Part shown: positions 41,224 to 50,831 of the stretch, in pieces
Layout: each line of letters starts with the position of its first letter
How positions within the stretch are numbered: the first letter of the stretch is position 1
Assembly (NCBI GenBank): GCA_934561395.1
Contig: CAKTGF010000001.1
Coordinates: 1-64,000 of the forward strand
Direction: 5' to 3'
DNA from: an uncultured Eubacterium sp.
GTDB taxonomy: Bacteria > Bacillota > Clostridia > Oscillospirales > Acutalibacteraceae
Length of the DNA: 64,000 bases
Translations under genes and position numbers: made by a program
Notes under the pieces: model-generated
Seen by the model: only the letters and a program-made list of their open reading frames with translations
Database searches by the model: none
Told to the model about the DNA's origin: nothing

Positions 41224-42633
41224 ATGAACGAATATAAAACAACCTGGCGTGAAAAAATTTGCTACGGCATAGGCGCTGTGGGGCTTGATTTAAGCTACGG
41301 AATGTTTTACTCCTTTTTAAGCTACTATCTGTCAAGCGTTCTCGGCCTTAAGGAGGCTTTTTTGCTTGTGCTCACCCCCATCGCAAGAATATGGGACGGT
41401 ATTAACGACCCTATGATGGGCACAATTGTTGATAACACCAAAACCAAATACGGCAAATACAGACCGTGGATTGTTATAGGTGCGGTTTGCAACGCCGTTG
41501 TGCTGTTTTTGCTTTTCACAAACTTTGGCTTAAGCGGAACACCCCTTTACATTTACATTGCGGTTATGTATATTCTTTGGGGTATGACAAATACAATGGC
41601 AGATATTCCCTATTGGAGCATGGTTCCCTCATTTACCGCCGACCCTAACGACAGAAACCTGGTTTCAACCGTTGCAAGAACCTTCAGCGGCTTGGGTCAG
41701 GGCATAATCACAGTTGCAACTCCTCTTATCCTCCCAATTCTTTCAAAGGGTATGGAAACCACCGATAAAGGCTACAGCGCAGGCGGATTTTCAAAATGGG
41801 CAGGAATTTGTGCAATAGCGCTTGTGTTCTTTTCCGTTATCTGCGTGCTGTTCACAAAGGAAAAGCACGTGGTTTACGGCAAAAAAACAAAGTTTTCACT
41901 TAAAAAGATTTTTTCTGTTATCGCACATAACGACCAGCTTGTTGTGTTTATGATTTTTGCAATGCTTTCAAATGCCGGCTGGTACTTAACCTCCGGCACT
42001 GCGGTTTATTATTTCAGCGATGTTCTTGAAAAGCCCGAGGCTCAGTCGCTGTTTTCAACAATCGGCGCCGTTGGCTCCGTTGCAGGCCTTTTGGTAATAC
42101 CCATTTTGTCAAAATGGATAAGCAAAAGAAGAATTTATCAGGTTTCGCTCATTGCTACAATTGCGGGCTATGTTTTAATGTTTATTTTCGGCCCTGTTTT
42201 AAAAATCACAATCGCACTTGATATTGCATATATTATTTCCTCCACCGGCATTGCCGCAATGTTTGTGGCGCAAACCACCTTCCTTGCGGATATTGTTGAC
42301 TACGGCGAATATAAAAACGGCGAGAGGAACGAGTCAATTACCTTCTCAATGAAGGGATTTTTGCAGAAAATGGCCTATACCATTCAAACAATTATTTTGT
42401 TCGGCGGCCTTGCAGTGATGAATTACAACTCGCAAATTACCTCCTCCGCCCACAAGGTTAACGATGTAACAAAAATGGGAATCGGCGCAATTTGCTTTGC
42501 CGTTCCCCCAATACTCATTTTAGCCTCGCTCATTGTGTTCTCCACAAAGTTCAAGCTCCACGGCAAGCTCGCCGAGGAGGTGCACAACTATATCGTCAAA
42601 AAGCGCAACGAGGAAGAATCGTCAGAGGAATAA
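41224..42633 (+). CDS. GPH-family (MFS_2) sugar:cation symporter
   Basis: 469 residues, 12 membrane helices. The family motif is ARIWDGINDPMMGTIVDNT (about 57-75), then ADIPYWSMVPS and, in the second half, LADIVDYGEYKNGERNES (about 358-375). It is a paralogue of the symporter at 7655 and probably imports a glycoside or uronide. SD GGAGGAAG. It is divergent from mraZ; a TATAAT with TGC extension lies about 25-30 bases upstream. It has its own terminator, so it stands alone. Confidence 0.87.
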   Translation: MNEYKTTWREKICYGIGAVGLDLSYGMFYSFLSYYLSSVLGLKEAFLLVLTPIARIWDGINDPMMGTIVDNTKTKYGKYRPWIVIGAVCNAVVLFLLFTNFGLSGTPLYIYIAVMYILWGMTNTMADIPYWSMVPSFTADPNDRNLVSTVARTFSGLGQGIITVATPLILPILSKGMETTDKGYSAGGFSKWAGICAIALVFFSVICVLFTKEKHVVYGKKTKFSLKKIFSVIAHNDQLVVFMIFAMLSNAGWYLTSGTAVYYFSDVLEKPEAQSLFSTIGAVGSVAGLLVIPILSKWISKRRIYQVSLIATIAGYVLMFIFGPVLKITIALDIAYIISSTGIAAMFVAQTTFLADIVDYGEYKNGERNESITFSMKGFLQKMAYTIQTIILFGGLAVMNYNSQITSSAHKVNDVTKMGIGAICFAVPPILILASLIVFSTKFKLHGKLAEEVHNYIVKKRNEEESSEE

Positions 42634-42659
42634 CACATAAAAACACACAACAATTAGGC

Positions 42660-42692
42660 AAAGCCCTGTTCTGTTCGGAACAGGGCTTTTTG
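42660..42692 (+). terminator. terminator of the second GPH symporter
   Basis: A 12-bp perfect stem AAAGCCCTGTTC/GAACAGGGCTTT (42660-42671, 42678-42689), 6-nt loop, T tail. Confidence 0.9.
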
Positions 42693-42710
42693 TAAATTAT
42701 TCAATACAGC

Positions 42711-42741
42711 TGTAACAATTCTTAAAAAAATTCACTCTGTA
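42711..42741 (+). promoter_or_regulatory. ECF-type promoter of the anchored surface-protein gene
   Basis: TGTAACAATT (42711-42720), 14 bp, CTCTGTA (42735-42741). The same pair with the same spacing is found at 43484-43514 in front of the ECF sigma gene. Confidence 0.6.
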
Positions 42742-42832
42742 AATATAGGAGCATAATTGAAGGGTTGTGATATTCGGCTGTATAAAGAATTTGTCAACAA
42801 AATTTATCTATTTAAGGGAAGGAAGAATAATT

Positions 42833-43453
42833 ATGAAAAAAGCATTATCCATTACTGTTTCTGTTTTACTTATACTGTTAACTGCGGCAACCTGTTTCGG
42901 CGGCATGTCCGCCCTTGCTGCCACAAAACAGTGGGAACCGAGAGAAAATCCTCAAGATACGCTCAGCTATGTTAACGGAGAGCAAAGCTTTGATATTACT
43001 ACTGAAGCTGACAGCAAATCGGGCGGAATAAAAATAACATACAACGGCAAGGGCACATTATCAAAATGGGAATTTCCGCTTATGCAAAAAGATAAGGATT
43101 ACAAAATCGTATCTCAAAGCGGTAACACAATTATCATAAAGCTTACAAACAACGACAAAAGCTTGCCGTATATAAATGCAGTTGTAAGTTTTAAAGAAAC
43201 AACAACTGAACAAAGCACGGCACAAAAAATAACAAGCACAACAAAAGCCGGCACTGCAAGCTCAGAACCGGCCAAAGAACTTACTACACAGGGTGTAACG
43301 CAAACAGCCGACAGTTCTGCAAGCACAGCATTGACCGACAGCAGCGAAAATGTTGATAAGGGCAGCAACAAAGCTCTCATACCCGCTGTCATTGCAGGAG
43401 CAGTCTGTGCGGCCGTAGTTTTTGCAATTATAATTGTAAAACGCAAAAAGTAA
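42833..43453 (+). CDS. secreted or membrane-anchored protein of unknown function
   Basis: 206 residues: signal peptide (about 1-30, ending SALAA), a globular part of about 80 residues, a Thr/Ser/Ala-rich linker (about 115-165), and a C-terminal membrane helix (about 178-198) with a KRKK stop-transfer. This is a type I surface protein. The ATG at 42833 has SD GGGAAGGAAG. An ECF-type promoter like that of the sigma factor gene suggests it belongs to the same regulon. No family recognised. Confidence 0.6.
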   Translation: MKKALSITVSVLLILLTAATCFGGMSALAATKQWEPRENPQDTLSYVNGEQSFDITTEADSKSGGIKITYNGKGTLSKWEFPLMQKDKDYKIVSQSGNTIIIKLTNNDKSLPYINAVVSFKETTTEQSTAQKITSTTKAGTASSEPAKELTTQGVTQTADSSASTALTDSSENVDKGSNKALIPAVIAGAVCAAVVFAIIIVKRKK

Positions 43454-43483
43454 GCCGTCTACCCCCGTAAATCTCAAATTAAT

Positions 43484-43514
43484 TGTAACAATTTTTAAAT
43501 TTTAATGCTCTATA
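43484..43514 (+). promoter_or_regulatory. ECF-type autoregulatory promoter of the sigma factor operon
   Basis: TGTAACAATT (43484-43493), 14 bp, CTCTATA (43508-43514). Compared with 42711-42741 only one base differs in the -10 part. ECF sigma factors usually drive their own operon from such AAC-type -35 boxes. Confidence 0.65.
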
Positions 43515-43542
43515 TTTATGACGCGTCAAAGGAGGTTGGAAT

Positions 43543-44055
43543 ATGACAGAAAAGGATTTAGTTAAAAAAGCTATATCAGGCGATGTTGATGCATTTTGCT
43601 CTTTGTATGATAAGTATAAAACAAAGTTGTTTAATTACGCATACTATAAACTCGGTAACACCCAAGATGCCGAGGATGTAGTGCAGGACTGTATGCTTAC
43701 AGCCTATGAGCAAATCGGAAAATTAAAAAAGCCGGAAGCATTTTCATCGTGGATTTACACAATTCTGTATCATGGCTGTGTGTCTGCCGTAAAAGAGCAA
43801 GCAGCAAAGCGCAACCATTCCGACATTGAAGAATACAGCAATATCATTTCATACGACAATGATATTAACTTTGAACGAGAAGAGATAAAACAAGCATTAA
43901 GCATTTTAAGCGAGGATGATCAAAGCATCATTTTGCTTTCCGTAGTTGTTGGGCTCAAAAGCAAGGAAGTAGCAAAAATCACAGGACTAACCTCAGGCAA
44001 TGTCCGCCAACGGCTAAGTAGAAGCTTATCAAAAATGAAACGCTATTTATCTTAA
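43543..44055 (+). CDS. ECF-type RNA polymerase sigma factor
   Basis: 170 residues: region 2 (about 8-75, YKTKLFNYAYYKLGNTQDAEDVVQD) and region 4 (about 115-165, with the HTH LKSKEVAKITGLTSGNVRQR and LSRSLSKMK). No region 3. It should direct polymerase to promoters such as those at 42711 and 43484. SD GGAGG. The anti-sigma-like gene starts 14 bases after the stop. Confidence 0.92.
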   Translation: MTEKDLVKKAISGDVDAFCSLYDKYKTKLFNYAYYKLGNTQDAEDVVQDCMLTAYEQIGKLKKPEAFSSWIYTILYHGCVSAVKEQAAKRNHSDIEEYSNIISYDNDINFEREEIKQALSILSEDDQSIILLSVVVGLKSKEVAKITGLTSGNVRQRLSRSLSKMKRYLS

Positions 44056-44068
44056 AGGAGTGCACAAA

Positions 44069-45658
44069 ATGAAAAACAAAGATTTTGATTTTGTAAAAGG
44101 CAAATTTGACAGTGTAGAGCCAAGTATGCCTGACAGCCTTAATAAAGAGATATTAAGACAGAAAATTTCATCAAATGAAGAGCATAAAACGATTAAATTT
44201 GAGCAGAAAAAGAATTACTTTAAACCGATTATTTCTGCTGCCGCTTGCTTCATATTGATTGCAGGTATTGCCTTTGCAACAAATTCGGATGTGTTTAATA
44301 CGGAAAAAATTTCAGGTTTCGGCAACTATGACGAGGTTAACTCAAAAATAACCGAGCTTGAAAAAGAGCCTTCAGTTTCCGAAGATGGTTGTGGTGCATT
44401 TCATACTACTTTGGTAAGGAATGAAGAAGGTATAGAAAAGCCGGATATTGTAAAAACAAACGGTGAATATATTTACTATGCTTATTTTAATTCAAACAGT
44501 GATACCAACAGGAACAAGGTATATATATACAGAACGCAGGATGAGAAATCAGAATTTGTTTCAGTAATTGATAATCTTGCCCCTGATATAGAGAATGAGT
44601 ATTCTGATTTTTACGAAATAAGTGATTTGCTCATCTATAAGAATAGACTTGTGCTTTTTATGAATGTATCAAATTCTATGTCTGCTTATAAATACAAGCG
44701 TGATTTCAACTCAACTGTTATAAAAATCTATGATATTTCCGACAAAGCAAATCCGTCATTAGTTACTGAATTTAAACAGAGCGGTGAGCGTTTTGGGGCA
44801 CAAATGATTGACAATATCCTGTATGTAAGTACAAACTACAATGTAGAAACGAATGATAAAAACTATACCATTCCATATATTGAGCAGAATGGTGAAGTAA
44901 CATATGCGTCATCAAAGAATATTGTTTGCTTTGAAAATACAAAAACTGCACAGTATGCCGTTATCAGCACTATAGATGTTGAAAAGGGTGTACAGGCAGA
45001 AAGCCTCAAGGCTGTTTTAGGCGGTTCCGCAAAAATTCACTGCACCAAGGATTATATGTATATCAACGAGTATATTAACGGTGAGCGATACGGTGAGCCT
45101 GAAAGAGATGTAACCTCTGCAATGAAATTAAATCTCAAAAAAGGCAAATTCACATATGCAAGTGAAGACGAGGCAAAGGAGTATTCGAATAATACTATCG
45201 ACATTGGACAAGGCGATATGTACGACAGTTTTCTGTATCCTTTCGGCGAATACTATATAAGTCTTGGTCACGATGCAAATGATTTTAAAGACGAAATCAT
45301 ACTTTTTGATAAAAATATGGAAGAACTTGACAGCATTATTTTTGAAAATGAAGGTGTTTTTGCAAATACAAATCTTCCTTGTTTTGACGAAAGCACAAAT
45401 ACAATAACCCTTCCTGCAAATTATTATGATGAAGGGATAGAAGATTACCACTATCAAGGCGCTGTTGTATTAGAAATTGACAATAATAAAATAGAAATAA
45501 AAGATAGAATTAAAGATTCAACTCATATTATAAACATTGATTATGAGAACTATTATTATTGTTCGCAAATAATTTATAATGATTGCATTTACAGTATTTA
45601 TATAAACGACAATGCACCTGATAACGAAAAGCTCAAAGTGTTTTCTTATAAATACTAA
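44069..45658 (+). CDS. membrane-anchored beta-propeller protein, probable anti-sigma factor
   Basis: About 529 residues: a cytoplasmic N-terminal part (about 1-52, DFVKGKFDSVEPSMPDS), one membrane helix (about 53-72), then a large extracellular region with repeated beta-strand blades of the COG4880 'secreted protein with C-terminal beta-propeller' kind. Being directly after an ECF sigma gene, the short cytoplasmic part probably binds the sigma factor and the propeller senses a signal at the surface. The ATG at 44069 has SD AAAGGAG; a GTG at 44060 overlaps it. Confidence 0.75.
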   Translation: MKNKDFDFVKGKFDSVEPSMPDSLNKEILRQKISSNEEHKTIKFEQKKNYFKPIISAAACFILIAGIAFATNSDVFNTEKISGFGNYDEVNSKITELEKEPSVSEDGCGAFHTTLVRNEEGIEKPDIVKTNGEYIYYAYFNSNSDTNRNKVYIYRTQDEKSEFVSVIDNLAPDIENEYSDFYEISDLLIYKNRLVLFMNVSNSMSAYKYKRDFNSTVIKIYDISDKANPSLVTEFKQSGERFGAQMIDNILYVSTNYNVETNDKNYTIPYIEQNGEVTYASSKNIVCFENTKTAQYAVISTIDVEKGVQAESLKAVLGGSAKIHCTKDYMYINEYINGERYGEPERDVTSAMKLNLKKGKFTYASEDEAKEYSNNTIDIGQGDMYDSFLYPFGEYYISLGHDANDFKDEIILFDKNMEELDSIIFENEGVFANTNLPCFDESTNTITLPANYYDEGIEDYHYQGAVVLEIDNNKIEIKDRIKDSTHIINIDYENYYYCSQIIYNDCIYSIYINDNAPDNEKLKVFSYKY

Positions 45659-45672
45659 TCAGGAGTAATACT

Positions 45673-48003
45673 ATGAACAAAAAATTTAATAAAACTATAG
45701 CACTTTTTATAACTATGGTACTGTTGCTAACAGCACCTAGTTTCAATATATACGCACAGGAAAGTGTTGTTTTCCATGCCCAACAAATAACAGAAAGTAA
45801 TAATATTGAAACATCAACAACTACACTATCAACATCTAATACATCAACTACCATACCAAGCACTACAGAGCCCGAAACAACTAAAAATCAAATGAAGTCG
45901 ATATCCTTAGCCGAGAGTGATATGACTATTGGTTTAAACGAAAAAGTTCAGGTTACAGTAAGAGACCAAAACAAAAAGAAAATCCCACCGGCAGATATCA
46001 CATTTACTACCAGCAGCAAAAGAATTGCAACAGTTGACTCAAACGGCAATGTAATGGGTAAAAAGAAAGGAACAGCAATCATTACTGCAAAAACAAAAAA
46101 CGATGAAACTGCTTCCTGTAATATAACAGTAAAAAGCGCACCAACAAGTATTTCTCTTAATATAGTTTCAGCAGCAATTGGTATCGGAGAAAAGAGTGTT
46201 GATCTTAATTCTTCAGTTACGGGCGGTTATTCAAAACAAAGAAAGTACATCTCGTCAAACACAAAAATTGCAACTGTTAATAGCAGTGGAATTGTTACCG
46301 GAATAAGCGAGGGTACAGCAATAATTACTTGTGTAACCTTTAACAACAAAAAGGCAAACTGCAAAATTACTGTCGGCAAAAAGCCAACAAGCATCAAAAT
46401 AACAAATTCAAATAATGTTATTCAAAAAGGTGCTGATAATCACAGAGTTATATGTTCTCTTTCAAAGGGCTCATATTCCTATAAGATGACATATTCTGTT
46501 AAAGACAAAAGCATAGCAATAATTGACAGCAATGGTTTCATTACAGGAAAAAAGAATGGCAAAACTACTGTTACTGTAAAAACCTACAACGGCCTTACTG
46601 CAACTCAGAATATAACAGTTAGAGATAATTCTCTTCCACTTAATATCAATTCAACACAACTTGCACTTGATAATAAAAATGTGCAAAAAGTAAAATACGG
46701 CACATCTGTACAAGGCAGAAATCTTGAGGCATTCATCATTTCAAATTCTGAGACCGACAATACACTTAGTCAAGAATGTAAAATAAAAGCAAGTGGTTCG
46801 GTTAATGTAAGGAGCGGACCTGGTACTTCTTATAGCATAGTATTATCTCTAAAAAACGGAACAAAGGTAACCAGAATAGAAAAAGCTGTTAAAAAGGCTA
46901 ATGGATATACATGGGATAAAATTGTATTAAACAATAAAAAAACAGGATATATTGCAACTAACTATCTTGTATTGGTAAAAGATAACACTATTACTAAAAA
47001 AACATTATTTATGGATTTTGCGATTCATGGTTTTGAGGATGAATACTATCGTGACGGTCGGGTACTTGTTGAAGAAGCAAACTCTCTGATTGAATATTTT
47101 GCAAATCACACATCCCAGCTAAAGAATTACAAGCTTGTTATCGTTCCATGTGCCAATCCTGATGGAACTATTGCTGGAATAAATAATCAGCGAGCTTGCA
47201 ATACTGCCTTTGGAAGATGCACATCGAAACACATTGATATGAACAGGGATTGGGATAGTTTTAGAGCAATTGAAACAAAAAAGTTAAAGGATTTTATCGT
47301 TAAAACAAAACCTAATTTTTATCTGAATATGCATGGATGGCTGAATGAAACACTTGGCGATAGCAATCTTAACACGATTATTAACAAGGAACTCGGATTA
47401 GAAAAGCAACTGAACAACAACTATCCCTCTAACTATTCAATAGGCTGGGTACATAAAAATCTTAAAATCCCTGCCACACTTGTTGAATATAAGTCATCAT
47501 CATCAGTTTCTACTGAAAAAGATATTCAAATGATTACTGCAATTATCAATTCAAATGGCAAAGCACCTTCTTTATCAGCAAAAAAATTTCCAATGCCTAT
47601 TGAATGGAAAAATGGTTCTACTGCTGAACCTGTTTACAAAATAAGCAATTTAACCGAAAAGTCAGACTCTATAAAAGCTAAAGCATCTGCAAAGTGCTAC
47701 AGAAAGTTAGGCAATTCGTATATTGTGGTTTATAATTACGGCAACGACAAACATAAGACTGGATTTGTAAAATACTCAGGCGGTGTTAAAAAAGCACCGA
47801 CAGAAAGTAAAACATACAAAAACGGCTCAACATCAGAAACAGTCTATGCCGATACGGCAAAAAAGACTAAAATCGGTAGCCTCGATGCTAAAGAATCCTG
47901 TCAGTGTCTTGGTGAGATTGATGGTATGTATCTTGTATGCTATAAGGTAAACGGTACCTCAAATTATAAATGTGGTTTTGTTGTATATAGCGGTAGCTGT
48001 TGA
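45673..48003 (+). CDS. secreted multidomain M14 zinc carboxypeptidase with Big2 and SH3 domains
   Basis: 776 residues: signal peptide (about 1-26), Thr/Ser linker (about 37-75), three Big_2 domains (about 75-160, 160-240, 240-320; each with 'A.V.S.G.VTG...G.A.IT'), an SH3b domain (about 370-436, VNVRSGPGTSYS), an M14 peptidase domain (about 440-630) and two C-terminal SH3-like repeats. M14 residues are complete: zinc HGFE (about 452-455) and His of NMHGW (about 554), substrate-binding MNRDW, catalytic Glu in LVEYKS (about 605). It resembles gamma-D-Glu-diaminopimelate endopeptidases acting on cell wall peptides. It starts 14 bases after the anti-sigma gene. Confidence 0.82.
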   Translation: MNKKFNKTIALFITMVLLLTAPSFNIYAQESVVFHAQQITESNNIETSTTTLSTSNTSTTIPSTTEPETTKNQMKSISLAESDMTIGLNEKVQVTVRDQNKKKIPPADITFTTSSKRIATVDSNGNVMGKKKGTAIITAKTKNDETASCNITVKSAPTSISLNIVSAAIGIGEKSVDLNSSVTGGYSKQRKYISSNTKIATVNSSGIVTGISEGTAIITCVTFNNKKANCKITVGKKPTSIKITNSNNVIQKGADNHRVICSLSKGSYSYKMTYSVKDKSIAIIDSNGFITGKKNGKTTVTVKTYNGLTATQNITVRDNSLPLNINSTQLALDNKNVQKVKYGTSVQGRNLEAFIISNSETDNTLSQECKIKASGSVNVRSGPGTSYSIVLSLKNGTKVTRIEKAVKKANGYTWDKIVLNNKKTGYIATNYLVLVKDNTITKKTLFMDFAIHGFEDEYYRDGRVLVEEANSLIEYFANHTSQLKNYKLVIVPCANPDGTIAGINNQRACNTAFGRCTSKHIDMNRDWDSFRAIETKKLKDFIVKTKPNFYLNMHGWLNETLGDSNLNTIINKELGLEKQLNNNYPSNYSIGWVHKNLKIPATLVEYKSSSSVSTEKDIQMITAIINSNGKAPSLSAKKFPMPIEWKNGSTAEPVYKISNLTEKSDSIKAKASAKCYRKLGNSYIVVYNYGNDKHKTGFVKYSGGVKKAPTESKTYKNGSTSETVYADTAKKTKIGSLDAKESCQCLGEIDGMYLVCYKVNGTSNYKCGFVVYSGSC

Positions 48004-48027
48004 TTAATTCGTTGACCTTGTAAAATA

Positions 48028-48066
48028 AAGTGTGTAAGTTAGAAAAATAACTTACACACTTTTCTT
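48028..48066 (+). terminator. terminator of the sigma/anti-sigma/M14 operon
   Basis: A 14-bp perfect stem (48028-48041 with 48048-48061), 6-nt loop, TTCTTT tail. Bases 48067-48243 after it hold nothing I can name. Confidence 0.88.
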
Positions 48067-48243
48067 TACAAAGCCGCTGTTTATTTGTTTTTTGAGCATT
48101 TATTCCTTGTGTAGTGCGCCCCTTAAACCATTGTCCTTTTTGCTTAAGTGCTTATTTTTTTGTTGTAACACTCTTTGCCTTGCTCCAGCTTGAATAATAT
48201 TTGGTGCCGTTAACGGTTTTGCGCTGTTGAGAGTAGTATGTAT

Positions 48244-48377
48244 GGGCTCCGGCGCCATTGTAAACGGAGCCGGCAAACCGTTAGGTTTGACTGAGGGATT
48301 AAGTAAATTTGTGAGTTTTGGCGGAACAAATCCCTCCACCACGCAAGGCGTGGTCCCCCTCCCTTTACAAGGGAGGC
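48244..48377. repeat. MITE-like dispersed repeat, copy 2
   Basis: Left end GGCTCCGG...CGGAGCCGGCAAACC, then TTAGGTTTGACTGAGGGATT, a variable middle, CCCTCC, hairpin CCACGCAAGGCGTGG, and right end CCTCCCTTTACAAGGGAGGC. The two ends are related inverted repeats. The left and right halves recur at 59276-59395 and the right half at 10071-10120. There is no gene inside. Confidence 0.7.
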
Positions 48378-48431
48378 TTGTGTTGTTTTGTGATTTTAGT
48401 GCCGTATAATCTTATAAAAGGGGAGTACAGC

Positions 48432-49202
48432 TTACTCCCCTTTTATGCGTTTGAGGGCGTTTTTTTCAAGGCGGCTGACCTGGGCTTGGGATATGCCGAC
48501 CTCTTTAGCAACCTCCATTTGGGTTTTGCCCTGCATAAAACGCATATATAAAATTCTGTTTTCACGGGGTTCAAGGCTTTTAAGCTCATCCTTAATCATT
48601 ATTTCGTCTATCCAATCGGTGTCGGTATTATTATCGCCCACCTGATCCATAACATAAATGGTATCGCCGCCGTCGTTATAAACCGGTTCATAAAGAGAAA
48701 CCGGGTCAACAATAGCCTCAAGGGCAAGCACAACATCGGTGGTTTTCATATCAAGCTCACGGGCGATTTCGTCAACGGTGGGCTCGGTGCCGTTTTTATT
48801 AATCAGCATTTCCTTAACCTGCATTGCCTTATATGCGGTGTCACGCATTGAGCGGCTTACACGCACCGGGTTATCGTCACGCAAATAACGCCTTATTTCG
48901 CCGATGCACATGGGCACGGCATAGGTTGAAAAGCGCACATCCAAATCAAGATTAAAATTATCAATTGCTTTAATAAGGCCGATAACGCCAACCTGAAACA
49001 AATCATCCATATTTTCCCCACGGTTGACAAAGCGCTGGCACACGGAAAGCACAAGCCTTAAATTGCCGTTGATAAGCTTTTCTCTTGCCTGCATATCGCC
49101 GTTGTGGGCAAGCTTTAAAAGCTCAAGTTTTTCTTTTTCGGGCATAACCTTAAGCCGGCTTGTATTGATTCCGCAAATTTCGACCTTATTATAATACTGC
49201 AC
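48432..49202 (-). CDS. SigG, late forespore sigma factor
   Basis: About 256 residues. N-terminal NKVEICGI is the SigG hallmark (anti-sigma binding region). Region 2: AREKLINGNLRLVLSV, DDLFQVGVIGLIKAIDNF, RFSTYAVPMCIGEIRRYLRD; region 4 ends KTQMEVAKEVGISQAQVSRLEK. It drives late forespore genes. The start is uncertain between GTG 49202 (SD AAAGGA) and ATG 49211. In many Clostridia sigG lies next to sigE and spoIIGA after ftsZ; here they are absent from the neighbourhood. Confidence 0.94.
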   Translation of the reverse strand: MQYYNKVEICGINTSRLKVMPEKEKLELLKLAHNGDMQAREKLINGNLRLVLSVCQRFVNRGENMDDLFQVGVIGLIKAIDNFNLDLDVRFSTYAVPMCIGEIRRYLRDDNPVRVSRSMRDTAYKAMQVKEMLINKNGTEPTVDEIARELDMKTTDVVLALEAIVDPVSLYEPVYNDGGDTIYVMDQVGDNNTDTDWIDEIMIKDELKSLEPRENRILYMRFMQGKTQMEVAKEVGISQAQVSRLEKNALKRIKGE

Positions 49203-49230
49203 ATAAATCATCCTTTAGTTTTTTTATGTA

Positions 49231-49266
49231 CAAGAAAAGCTCCCTACTCTATTATGAGCAGGGAGC
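49231..49266 (-). terminator. terminator of upp-uraA
   Basis: GCTCCCTaCTC / GAGcAGGGAGC (49239-49249, 49256-49266); leftward TTTTCTTG. It ends just before the sigG leader. Confidence 0.8.
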
Positions 49267-49292
49267 CGTTTATTTATTATTTAATTTAGCAA

Positions 49293-50777
49293 TCAATCGG
49301 CATTTTCTTCGGCAGCCTTTTTGCCGTAGTCTGATTTAAGATTAATTTGCTTTGAATCTGTATCAGCCTTAAATGCTTGCTCGGGGTCAAAGTCCTTTTC
49401 AGGGAAAATAAGGTTAACAAGAATACCCACAATTGAAGCCAGTGCAAGTGATGTGATATTGATTGAAGCCTTGCCCACTGTAAATGCGATACCGTCGGTT
49501 GATGCAACGCTAAGGTCTGTAACAGCCTTTGAAATTTCAAAAGCAGAGGTATCAACATGAACGTTCCATGATTTCATACCAAGTGCGATTACAAGGATAA
49601 CGGCTGCAACGATTGTGTTACGAGCCTTTGAGAAATCAACCTTTGCCTCAACAACATTACGAACACCGATTGCGGAAATCATACCGTAAAGAACAAAGGA
49701 AATACCGCCTACAACAGCTGTTGGGATTGACTCGATAACAGCGGCAAACTTGGGGCAGAATGAAAATACAACTGCAAAATAAGCTGCAATTCTTACTACT
49801 CTTGGGTCATAAACCTTTGAAAGTGCAAGTACGCCGGTGTTTTCGCCGTATGTAGTGTTTGCAGGTGCGCCGAAAAGTGACGCAAGTGTTGTTGCAAGGC
49901 CGTCGCCAAGGAGTGTTCTGTCAAGGCCGGGGTCTTGAATAAAGTTTCTGTTTGTGGTTGAGCTGATAGCTGAAATATCGCCGATATGCTCCATCATTGT
50001 TGCAACTGCGATAGGCACAATAGCAATGATTGCGGATGTTGCAAGGCCCTTGTCGTGAACGCCGCCGAATACTGTTGACGACCATTCAATCGGGTTGCCT
50101 ATCCATGCAGCCTCTTTAACTCCGCTAAAATCAATAGCAAAGCTTTCAACGCCGCCAACATTACCAACAAGAACAGCTACAAGGTATGAGCCGATAATGC
50201 CCAAAAGTATTGGAACGATTTTAACCATACCCTTACCGAAAATGTTGAAAATGATTACAAGAACAAGTGCAACAACAGCAAGAATCCAGTTTGTGGAGCA
50301 GTTTGTAACTGCCGAAGGTGCAAGGCCAAGGCCGATTGCAATGATGATTGGGCCTGTTACAACAGGTGGGAAAAGGCGCATAACCTTGTTAATGCCCACA
50401 AGCTTGATAAGTGCGGAAAGAACAAGGTACAAAAGGCCTGCACACGCTACGCCAATGCAGGCGTAAGGAAGCATTGCGTTAGGGTCTGTTCCGTCGGGAG
50501 CCATGCCCTTAACTGCAAAGTAGCCGCCAAGGAATGCAAATGACGAGCCGAGGAATGCAGGAACCTTAAACTTTGTAAGCAAGTGGAACAGAAGAGTTCC
50601 CAAGCCTGCAAACAACAATGTTGTTGAAATTGAAAGGCCTGTTAAAAGAGGAACCGTTACTGTTGCGCCAAACATTGCGAACATGTGTTGGAAGCCAAGA
50701 ACAACCATTTTCGGCGCACCCAGCTGGCGTGCGTCATAAATGCCGTCTTGGCCGATTTTGATTTTTTCTTTAGCCAT
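49293..50777 (-). CDS. UraA-type uracil permease (NCS2 family)
   Basis: 494 residues, about 14 membrane segments. Family marks: QHMFAMFGATVTVPLLTGL (about 29-47), FPPVVTGPIIIAIGLGLAP (about 135-153), EHIGDISAISSTT (about 263-275) and PANTTYGENTGVLALSKVYDPRVVRIAAY (quoted parts about 300-330). A polar C-terminal tail of about 35 residues follows the last helix. It imports uracil for the Upp enzyme encoded just upstream (54-base gap). SD AAGGAG. Confidence 0.93.
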   Translation of the reverse strand: MAKEKIKIGQDGIYDARQLGAPKMVVLGFQHMFAMFGATVTVPLLTGLSISTTLLFAGLGTLLFHLLTKFKVPAFLGSSFAFLGGYFAVKGMAPDGTDPNAMLPYACIGVACAGLLYLVLSALIKLVGINKVMRLFPPVVTGPIIIAIGLGLAPSAVTNCSTNWILAVVALVLVIIFNIFGKGMVKIVPILLGIIGSYLVAVLVGNVGGVESFAIDFSGVKEAAWIGNPIEWSSTVFGGVHDKGLATSAIIAIVPIAVATMMEHIGDISAISSTTNRNFIQDPGLDRTLLGDGLATTLASLFGAPANTTYGENTGVLALSKVYDPRVVRIAAYFAVVFSFCPKFAAVIESIPTAVVGGISFVLYGMISAIGVRNVVEAKVDFSKARNTIVAAVILVIALGMKSWNVHVDTSAFEISKAVTDLSVASTDGIAFTVGKASINITSLALASIVGILVNLIFPEKDFDPEQAFKADTDSKQINLKSDYGKKAAEENAD

Positions 50778-50831
50778 AATATTTCTCCTTCAATTTATTA
50801 TAAACAAAAGTTATAAACAAAGATTTGGCAA

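Noticed and set aside
48100..48409. Two open frames inside the MITE-like repeat region
   Set aside because: They follow the palindromic repeat on both strands, lack SD sites and resemble no protein.
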